A DNA stretch of 64,000 nt, taken from positions 1 through 64,000 of the forward strand of contig NZ_FOXD01000016.1 of NCBI RefSeq assembly GCF_900115625.1, in the 5' to 3' direction. This DNA comes from Salibacterium halotolerans (GTDB taxonomy: Bacteria; Bacillota; Bacilli; Bacillales; Marinococcaceae). This document shows positions 58,202-64,000 of the stretch, one piece after another (position 1 is the stretch's first letter; each line of letters opens with the position of its first letter). Under the pieces are notes generated by a model, which was not told the origin of the DNA, did not search any database, and worked only from the letters and a program-made list of their open reading frames with translations. Both the position numbers and the translations under genes were made by a program.

Positions 58202-58849
58202 TCAAAGATGGACCGGACGGGGACGTTTCTGCTCTGTATGTCCCGGCGTCACAAGTGCACTGTACATCCAGTTCCTGATTTCTTTCAGGTACAGTATTAC
58301 AAAGGGTGCCTGCTGGGGCTGCATGTGAAACACTTCCCGTACGTACTGATGATGCAGAAAAGGCATCAATATCATACTGCGGAAATGCATGATGGTCCAA
58401 TGAGACACCCCGGGGTGAAATACACCTTCTTTCACCCCATCCTGCAGTACAACCGAATAAAGGTGCTTTTCCTTCATCAAATAGGTGGAAGTGAGTTCCC
58501 GGATAAGCATCGAATCCAGCGTCATTTCGCGGAGAACAAAACGCGCCCGCTGGTGATGCTGCTGCATATAAAGCAGAATGTGCTCCGCCATATCCATCAT
58601 CCGCTCAAACGCATTTTTCCCTTCACGGATTGATATGTCCTCCAAATGGGCCATGTATCCTTCCAGAAAATCAACGACGAGCGCTTCAAGAAGCCCCTGT
58701 TTCCCTCCAAAATAGTAAGAAATGAGGGATAGATTGACACCTGTCCGCCCTGCAATGTCCCGCACGGATGTGCCGTCAAATCCCCTGTTGGTGAACAACA
58801 CAGCCGCTTCCTGAATAATTCTGCCGCGGGTGTCTGCCATCTGCGTCAT
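58202..58849 (-). CDS. refZ: TetR-family regulator of septum position RefZ
   Basis: 215 residues. TetR-type DNA-binding domain in the first 60 residues (FDGTSVRDIAGRTGVNLSLISYYFGGKQGLLEAL), then an all-helical C-terminal domain of family length. In B. subtilis RefZ (YttP) binds sites near the origin and helps position the polar division during sporulation. GGAGG lies six bases before the ATG. Order hisJ-refZ-gafB-dgcP-rpsD is the B. subtilis order. Confidence 0.85.
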   Translation of the reverse strand: MTQMADTRGRIIQEAAVLFTNRGFDGTSVRDIAGRTGVNLSLISYYFGGKQGLLEALVVDFLEGYMAHLEDISIREGKNAFERMMDMAEHILLYMQQHHQRARFVLREMTLDSMLIRELTSTYLMKEKHLYSVVLQDGVKEGVFHPGVSHWTIMHFRSMILMPFLHHQYVREVFHMQPQQAPFVILYLKEIRNWMYSALVTPGHTEQKRPRPVHL

Positions 58850-58992
58850 TTCGTTCCTCCTTTTGCTTTTCTTCCTGTTCCGGCCGGCTGTAGTATATCT
58901 TCCGCATGCGGTCCTTGTTCTCCTTTAAAAACATGTCGACATTTCCCATTGTATTTTGCAGTCATTATGAAAAGACGGTGCCGGAGCGTTTA

Positions 58993-59001
58993 TGCTATAC
59001 T
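58993..59001 (+). promoter_or_regulatory. Probable extended -10 promoter of gafB
   Basis: TGCTATACT at 58993-59001, an extended -10, about 35 bases upstream of the gene. The -35 is poor. Confidence 0.45.
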
Positions 59002-59036
59002 CCTTTTTGAAAAAGTGTTTCGAAGGAGGTAGACCT

Positions 59037-59522
59037 ATGTTTGAACCCGTTTCCTATCAAGGAACGCAGAAGGACCATTTTGACATGCTGCGTAAACAGC
59101 TCCTTTCCCTGATTGAAGAAGAAACAGACAGAACGGCAAATCTTGCCAACGCTTCTGCACTGCTTCATCAGTTTTTGGAGAATGTAAACTGGACAGGGAT
59201 TTATCTATATCATGAGGAAGACGAAGAACTTGTGCTGGGACCTTTTCAGGGGCTGCCGGCCTGCATACGGATTCCGTTTGAAAAGGGTGTGTGCGGAACG
59301 AGTGCTTCAGAAAAACGCACCGTCCGGGTGGATGATGTGAACAGCTTCCCCGGTCATATTGCCTGCGATGCTGCATCCCGATCCGAGATTGTGGTTCCTC
59401 TTCTCAAAGACGGCCATCTTATCGGTGTTCTCGATATTGACAGCCCCGTCTACAACCGGTTCAGCGAAGAAGACCAGCAATTCCTCGAGCAATTCGCCGC
59501 AGCACTTACAACGCATCTCTAA
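59037..59522 (+). CDS. gafB: Free methionine-(R)-sulfoxide reductase, GAF domain (YtsP/GafB)
   Basis: About 161 residues, one GAF domain. Two conserved cysteines characteristic of fRMsr are present in EKGVCGTSA and GHIACDAASRSEIVVP, followed by LIGVLDIDSP. It reduces free methionine-R-sulfoxide. I chose ATG at 59037 with GAAGGAGG upstream. Conserved place between refZ and dgcP. Confidence 0.9.
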   Translation: MFEPVSYQGTQKDHFDMLRKQLLSLIEEETDRTANLANASALLHQFLENVNWTGIYLYHEEDEELVLGPFQGLPACIRIPFEKGVCGTSASEKRTVRVDDVNSFPGHIACDAASRSEIVVPLLKDGHLIGVLDIDSPVYNRFSEEDQQFLEQFAAALTTHL

Positions 59523-59633
59523 ACAAACAGAACAGATAATTTCAAAAGAGCCAAATAGGGATTCGCTGACATATAAGCAGGCGTTTTTTCTTGGGTGCAA
59601 AACGGCGGCGCTTTCAGAGCGGACCGGCTCCCT

Positions 59634-59825
59634 AGACACTATAACAACTGCTGCTGCCCTTAGTGTCCACGTAAGCGGGATCGGTGGACTCTGGAACTCC
59701 TCCACCGGCCGATAGTGTCCACGGATTTTTACCGGCATCCACTATCATCTGATTACAGCGGCCTAATGTCCCCCAAACAGTGATCCGCGGACACTATACC
59801 TTTATTTTTCGGTGTTAGTGTCCAC
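59634..59825. repeat. TAGTGTCCAC-type short repeats, second cluster
   Basis: Exact TAGTGTCCAC at 59661-59670, 59713-59722 and 59816-59825; inverted or variant copies AGACACTA (59634-59641), TCCACTA (59738-59744), TAATGTCCCC (59764-59773) and GCGGACACTA (59787-59796). Forward and inverted copies alternate, so neighbours can pair. The same ten-mer occurs at 9015-9024. Confidence 0.7.
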
Positions 59826-59935
59826 GGTCCGATGACTGACAGCCGGCCGCTGCCTCGCTCTGGTATACCCGGCATGCGCTGCAGACGGACGCCTTTTTCG
59901 CTTCCGCCCTTGGTTACATGCGCTGTATCATAGAA

Positions 59936-59977
59936 AAAAATCCCGAACGATCCCCTTAAGGATCGTTCGGGATTTTT
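59936..59977 (-). terminator. Bidirectional terminator between gafB and dgcP
   Basis: Near-perfect 18-bp stem AAAATCCCGAACGATCC/GGATCGTTCGGGATTTT with T-runs on both strands. Confidence 0.93.
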
Positions 59978-60041
59978 GTTCTGCCTATGCTGAATGTTCG
60001 GTTTTTCCTCACCGTTATTCTTTGTTGCCCCAGTCTCGTTT

Positions 60042-61763
60042 TCATATTTCATATACTACTTGATTTTTTCCTTCACGCTTTGCGCGGTACAATGCCTGGT
60101 CAGCACTTAGGAACAGGTCATGGAGCGTGGTCTCCCCACCGCTGATCCATGATGATGCGCCGCATGATATCGTGACAGAGGGGTAGGAAGCGGTCTCCAC
60201 ATGCCTGACAATGCGGTCCGCTACTTTCCGTCCTGCTTCCAAAGAGGTCTGCGGGAGGTAAACAGCCAGTTCTTCGCCTCCCCATCTTGCCGCGGTATCC
60301 TGTGATCGTATATTCTGCTCCATAATTTCGCCTACCTGAACAATGAGACTATCTCCGGTCTGGTGGCCGAAATTGTCATTGATACTCTTGAAATTATCAA
60401 TATCAAAAAGAAGAAATGTCCCCTGGTTTTCCTTATTAAGGGAGTCACTCATCTGCTGCTCCAGGTACCTTCTCGAATGCAGTTTGGTCAAGTGATCTGT
60501 GATGACAAGTTTTTCAAGTTTCTCATGAAGCACCGCATTCATAAACGCGAGGGTAGAGTGATGAACGAGAGACTGCAGCAGTTTGAACTGATGAAAGGTG
60601 AACGTTTTTGGTTCGATGCCGAGAACAATGACCGCCCCTTTCAGTTCATCGCTCTGCTTCATCGGAACAGCCATCATGGAACGGAAACCATCGAAATGGT
60701 ACGACGGTTCTTCCAAAAGATCTCCAGTGAACACCGCTTCATGATTACGTTCAAAATAATCCATCACTCGAAAAATGGTCTCCATCCGCTCCGGTGCCTG
60801 AAAATACTCATCGTTCAGCATCCTCAGATTACGAACATCATCCATCAAAATGTAACCCTGCCTGCTCTCAGGTATAAACTTTTCAATCTGTCTCTGCATG
60901 CTCTCCACGGTTTCCTCAAATTTTCTTGTGGAATTGAGAAAGTGGGATGTTTCGTTAATCAGCTGCAGATCTTTTATCAATGTGCGCGACTGCTGGTACA
61001 GCTCCGCATTTTCCAGCGCACTTCCGCCTGTGTCGGTCAGCGTTTTAATATAATCCCGTTCCTTTTCATCCTCGACAAGCTGCTGCCCGGCTTCCATGCT
61101 CAATACACCATAAACCCCCTGTTTACCGAGCAACGGTATATAAAGAACAGATATTCCTTCTTTTTCTGTATCCGCTGTCTGGATCTGTCCGAGCAGGTAT
61201 GTCTGCTGCATTTTTTCGTTGATGTTCTGAAAACCAAAGGAGCAGTCAATATGCCCCATATCTGAGTGAACCTCCCAGTCCTGGGCGAGATGAAGCGCGA
61301 TGCGGCTATCGGGATAGATGAATTCAAGAGCCTGTACTATTTCTTTCAGTACAGCCGCCGCCTTCATCGAAGAATGGAATTTCTTTGTTACCTGCACCAT
61401 CAGGGCGTAACGCTTATCTTTCTCTTTACCGATGCGATACTGCTCCTGAAGCCTGCGCTTCAAGAAAGGAATCAGCCCGCTGAGAAAAAAATATAGTCCT
61501 GTGCTATTTGGTTGATCCCGGTTAATAATTGCTCCGGCGGTCCAAAAACGCTCCTCAATCTGAAACAGTTTTTCTTCCTTAAATGTTTCTGTTTTTTCCG
61601 GAAGGGTTCCATCGGTGTAAGCAGATACTGTTTCGCCATGGTCATTCTTTAAAAAAAGAGTGCAGGGGCCAAACAGGTCCCTGACTTCCTTCGTGTCCAG
61701 AATATCTTCCCACATCCTCCGGTATTGCGCTGTTTCGTCCGATGATAATTCTATATTTTTCAT
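60042..61763 (-). CDS. dgcP: Diguanylate cyclase with GAF domains (DgcP)
   Basis: 573 residues. Two GAF-like sensor regions (about 130-260 and 270-395) followed by a GGDEF domain (about 405-570) with metal aspartate in LFDIDNFKSINDNFGHQ and the active-site motif GGEEL. It should make cyclic di-GMP. I see no clear RxxD inhibitory site. B. subtilis DgcP (YtrP) is at the same place beside rpsD. An AT-rich upstream region contains TATAAT on the minus strand at 61877-61882. Confidence 0.92.
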   Translation of the reverse strand: MKNIELSSDETAQYRRMWEDILDTKEVRDLFGPCTLFLKNDHGETVSAYTDGTLPEKTETFKEEKLFQIEERFWTAGAIINRDQPNSTGLYFFLSGLIPFLKRRLQEQYRIGKEKDKRYALMVQVTKKFHSSMKAAAVLKEIVQALEFIYPDSRIALHLAQDWEVHSDMGHIDCSFGFQNINEKMQQTYLLGQIQTADTEKEGISVLYIPLLGKQGVYGVLSMEAGQQLVEDEKERDYIKTLTDTGGSALENAELYQQSRTLIKDLQLINETSHFLNSTRKFEETVESMQRQIEKFIPESRQGYILMDDVRNLRMLNDEYFQAPERMETIFRVMDYFERNHEAVFTGDLLEEPSYHFDGFRSMMAVPMKQSDELKGAVIVLGIEPKTFTFHQFKLLQSLVHHSTLAFMNAVLHEKLEKLVITDHLTKLHSRRYLEQQMSDSLNKENQGTFLLFDIDNFKSINDNFGHQTGDSLIVQVGEIMEQNIRSQDTAARWGGEELAVYLPQTSLEAGRKVADRIVRHVETASYPSVTISCGASSWISGGETTLHDLFLSADQALYRAKREGKNQVVYEI

Positions 61764-61962
61764 ATTTTCACACCACCGCCTGCGTTTTTTCCCCTGAATA
61801 TTTCCGATCCCCTCAACCTTATTTGAACCGTCTGTAATATTTGATTCTTTATACCTGTGACTTATTTATATACTGCATTATAACTTATTTTTATTAAAAT
61901 TTCTGTGATTTTTTTCAATTTATTAAAATTATCTTACCAGTGTTTATTTGACGGTATTTATG

Positions 61963-61991
61963 TTGACTTCAGCTGCACAAAAATATATAAT
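61963..61991 (+). promoter_or_regulatory. Sigma-A promoter of rpsD
   Basis: TTGACT (61963-61968), a 17-base spacer and TATAAT (61986-61991), near-consensus, as expected for a ribosomal protein gene. Confidence 0.9.
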
Positions 61992-61997
61992 TGCTTT

Positions 61998-62205
61998 TGT
62001 GTTAAAAGACAGCCCGGACATACTTGATGTGTGCACCCTTGTCATTTTGTTCCTTGCATCCGCGGCTGAAGAGACGATGCAAGGTGTATTGCGTACCCCC
62101 TAGCTGTCGGGGCGAAGATACATGAAAACAAAATGAGCATGTCAGGAGATTGTCAATGGTCTTCTTTTTCCAATACTTTTTAAAAATAAAAGGAGGCGCT
62201 CTTGT
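61998..62205 (+). promoter_or_regulatory. Structured rpsD leader, probable S4 autoregulation site
   Basis: The roughly 200-nt transcribed leader holds a hairpin CTTGCATC/GATGCAAG (about 62053-62084) and a C- and G-rich segment (ACCCCCTAGCTGTCGGGGCG) that can form a second stem. In B. subtilis rpsD is translationally autoregulated by S4 through its leader. The match is by position and structure; I cannot compare sequence here. Confidence 0.6.
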
Positions 62206-62808
62206 ATGGCACGTTATACAGGACCTACTTGGAAAAAATCGCGTCGTTTCGGCGTATCGCTGAGCGGCACTGGTAAAGAACTCGAAAAACGCCCGTATCC
62301 TCCGGGTGAACACGGACCGACCCAGCGTCGGAAGCTTTCCGAATACGGCGAGCAGCTCCAGGAAAAACAAAAGCTCCGTTACATGTACGGACTTAATGAA
62401 AAGCAGTTTCTCCGCACGTTTAAACAGGCAGGTAATCTGCCGGGCGTACACGGTGAAAACTTCCTTATTCTTCTGGAATCCCGTCTTGATAATATCGTGT
62501 ACCGTCTCGGACTTTCCCGCACCCGTAAAGGTGCCCGTCAGCTCGTGACACACGGTCATATCACGGTAGACGGCGGCCGGGTCGACGTACCTTCCTACCG
62601 CCTGAAACCAGGACAGACGATCAGCGTACGTGAAAAGTCCCAGAATCTCTCGGTTATCAATGACGCTCTGGAAGCAAGCAGTTTTGTGCCGGAATTTCTT
62701 AACTTCGATGAAGATAAAAAAGAAGGCACATACACCCGCTACCCGGAACGCTCCGAACTTCCATCCGAAATCACCGAAGCGCTTATCGTTGAGTTCTATT
62801 CCCGGTAA
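62206..62808 (+). CDS. rpsD: 30S ribosomal protein S4
   Basis: 200 residues, a primary 16S rRNA-binding protein that nucleates 30S assembly. N-terminal [16 protein letters not shown], central GRTR-like segments ([21 protein letters not shown]) forming the S4 RNA-binding domain, and C-terminal YSR. It has no zinc-binding cysteines. AAAGGAGG lies upstream. Monocistronic, with its own promoter, leader and terminator. Confidence 0.97.
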   Translation: MARYTGPTWKKSRRFGVSLSGTGKELEKRPYPPGEHGPTQRRKLSEYGEQLQEKQKLRYMYGLNEKQFLRTFKQAGNLPGVHGENFLILLESRLDNIVYRLGLSRTRKGARQLVTHGHITVDGGRVDVPSYRLKPGQTISVREKSQNLSVINDALEASSFVPEFLNFDEDKKEGTYTRYPERSELPSEITEALIVEFYSR

Positions 62809-62834
62809 TCGCTGCAGTTTGCGGGATACTATTC

Positions 62835-62877
62835 AAAAACCCCCGGAATGTTGGAATACAACATTCCGGGGGTTTTT
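62835..62877 (+). terminator. Terminator after rpsD
   Basis: Perfect 19-bp stem AAAAACCCCCGGAATGTTG and its complement with a 5-base loop, then TTTTT. Confidence 0.96.
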
Positions 62878-63002
62878 CATTATCCGTCTTTCTGAAACAG
62901 CAACATCGTGTTTCATTATAAGTAAAATACGTTGACTTTTGCAGCGAGGCTTGATATGTTTCATTCCGACTAAATAGATAAGATTAAAAGGGAGGTATAG
63001 AA

Positions 63003-64000
63003 ATGCCGGAAAATAAAGATAGTATTTCCAGGCCTCGAAAGTTTTTATTTCGTATTCTGGATGGCATTGAGTGGATTGGAAACAAACTTCCCTCTCCCCT
63101 ATTACTGTTTGCCATATTAGCACTTATTGTTATTGTCATTTCCGGAATTTTTTCAGGAGTATCTGTTACGAATCCTACAACATCCGAGGTTGTAGAAGTC
63201 AAAAATCTTTTAAGCGTCAGCGGGCTGGAGTACATATTCAGCAGTGCTGTGGATAACTTCATTGGTTTCGCTCCACTCGGGGCTGTCCTTGTTACGATGC
63301 TTGGTATCGGTCTCGCTGAACAAACCGGACTGATTCATTCTACATTAAGAGGCGTTGTTTTCAGCGTTCCAAACCGCCTGTTAACGGCAGCTCTTGTATT
63401 CGCAGGTGTGATGTCCAGTCTTGCTGTCAACGCCGGGTATGTTGTCCTCCCGCCTCTGGGAGCTGTGTTGTTCCTTGGGTTGGGCCGGCATCCGCTGGCT
63501 GGTCTGGCTGCAGCATTCGCCGGAGTGTCCGGAGGATTCGGTGCGAATCTGGCGCTCACATCTACAGATGCGATTCTTCAGGAACTGACCGCGGAAGCAG
63601 CGCAAACAATTGATCCTGCGTATGCGGAGACGATAACCGTGACGATGAACTACTTCTTCGCCGCGGCATCCGTGCTCCTTATTACGTTCATCGGCACGAT
63701 TGTTACCGACAAAATCGTGGGACCCCGTCTTGGAAAATACAGCGGCGGAGCGCAGGAAGATTTAGAGAAGCTGACGTCCCAGGAGAAACGCGGGATGCGG
63801 TTTGCCGGTATCGGCTTTATTGTAACATTCGCCGTTATGGTTTATCTGTCTCTCGGCCCTCTCCGTGGAGATGGCGCATATATAGATTCTCCGTTTTTCA
63901 ACGCTCTCGTCTTTGTGATTTTTATTTTGTTCTTTGTCCCGGGTCTTATTTACGGTATCGTATCGAAAGAAATACGAAATGATAAGGACCTGACGACGTT
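63003..64000 (+). CDS. AbgT family transporter, partial (continues past the window)
   Basis: The first 332 residues are in the window and the frame is still open at 64000. Hydrophobic multi-pass protein. Its N-terminus DGIEWIGNKLPSPLLLFAILA, ALVFAGVMSSLAVNAGYVVLPP and FAGVSGGFGANL are characteristic of AbgT (p-aminobenzoyl-glutamate/drug efflux) transporters. GGGAGG lies seven bases before the ATG. It follows rpsD behind a strong terminator, so it is a separate unit. Substrate unknown. Confidence 0.9.
   Translation, partial: MPENKDSISRPRKFLFRILDGIEWIGNKLPSPLLLFAILALIVIVISGIFSGVSVTNPTTSEVVEVKNLLSVSGLEYIFSSAVDNFIGFAPLGAVLVTMLGIGLAEQTGLIHSTLRGVVFSVPNRLLTAALVFAGVMSSLAVNAGYVVLPPLGAVLFLGLGRHPLAGLAAAFAGVSGGFGANLALTSTDAILQELTAEAAQTIDPAYAETITVTMNYFFAAASVLLITFIGTIVTDKIVGPRLGKYSGGAQEDLEKLTSQEKRGMRFAGIGFIVTFAVMVYLSLGPLRGDGAYIDSPFFNALVFVIFILFFVPGLIYGIVSKEIRNDKDLTT

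Larger units (their letters stand above)
59523..60041. other. Intergenic region between gafB and dgcP
   Basis: 519 bases between convergent genes. I see no coding sequence. It contains the second cluster of TAGTGTCCAC repeats (59634-59825) and a strong bidirectional terminator (59936-59977). Open frames crossing it are broken or run across gafB in the wrong frame. Confidence 0.7.
61764..62205. other. Divergent control region of dgcP and rpsD
   Basis: 442 bases without a gene. The left half is very AT-rich, with a minus-strand TATAAT at 61877-61882 that may serve dgcP. The right half contains the rpsD promoter (61963-61991) and a structured leader of about 200 nt. Confidence 0.7.

Overview
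The window is chromosomal DNA from an endospore-forming member of the Bacillaceae. Gene order follows one B. subtilis chromosome segment almost gene for gene: thrS, ytxC, dnaI, dnaB, nrdR, gapB, coaE, ytaF, mutM, polA, phoR, phoP, mdh, icd, citZ, ytwI, fxsA, pyk, pfkA, accA, accD, ytsJ, dnaE, ytrH, ytrI, nrnA, ytpI, ytoI, ytkL, ytkK, argH, argG, ackA, ytxK, tpx, ytfJ, ytfI, an RDD protein, sppA, thiI, iscS, ezrA, hisJ, refZ, gafB, dgcP, rpsD. The GC content is moderate, many proteins are acid-rich, and the locus carries mqnC, hflKC and an AbgT transporter. This suggests a halophilic or alkaliphilic relative rather than Bacillus sensu stricto; the genus cannot be fixed from the sequence alone.

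Layout. Positions 1-15270 (nearly all minus strand) hold translation, replication and repair: a probable L20 leader for off-window infC, thrS behind a T-box, ytxC, mqnC (futalosine menaquinone route), the dnaB-dnaI primosome pair, nrdR, a DUF3237 gene, a 0.95-kb gene-poor gap, gapB with three CcpN-like boxes, and polA-mutM-ytaF-coaE. Positions 15270-30920 hold hflKC, the phoPR two-component pair and central carbon metabolism: citZ-icd-mdh, pfkA-pyk, accDA and malic enzyme. Positions 31023-40886 hold dnaE, sporulation genes ytrHI, nrnA, ytpI, ytoI, ytkL/ytkK and a universal stress gene with a sigma-B-like promoter. Positions 40956-50705 hold argGH, ackA, ytxK, a 0.9-kb inverted-repeat-bounded element, tpx, ytfIJ, an RDD protein and sppA. 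Positions 50721-64000 hold an amidohydrolase, iscS-thiI, a membrane-anchored orphan, ezrA, hisJ, refZ, a free methionine sulfoxide reductase, a diguanylate cyclase, autoregulated rpsD and the start of an AbgT transporter.

The genes themselves are conserved housekeeping and sporulation genes; I found no phage, CRISPR array, rRNA, tRNA or intact transposase. The unexplained structure is in the intergenic DNA. A 908-bp segment at 46330-47237 is bounded by a perfect 18-bp inverted repeat and contains noncoding repeats with an exact 53-bp period. A second short-repeat family built on TAGTGTCCAC occurs in alternating orientation at about 8.86-9.02 kb and again at 59.63-59.83 kb. Differences from the B. 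subtilis order (mqnC present, speD and ytxB absent, hflKC present) mark where the backbone has been edited.
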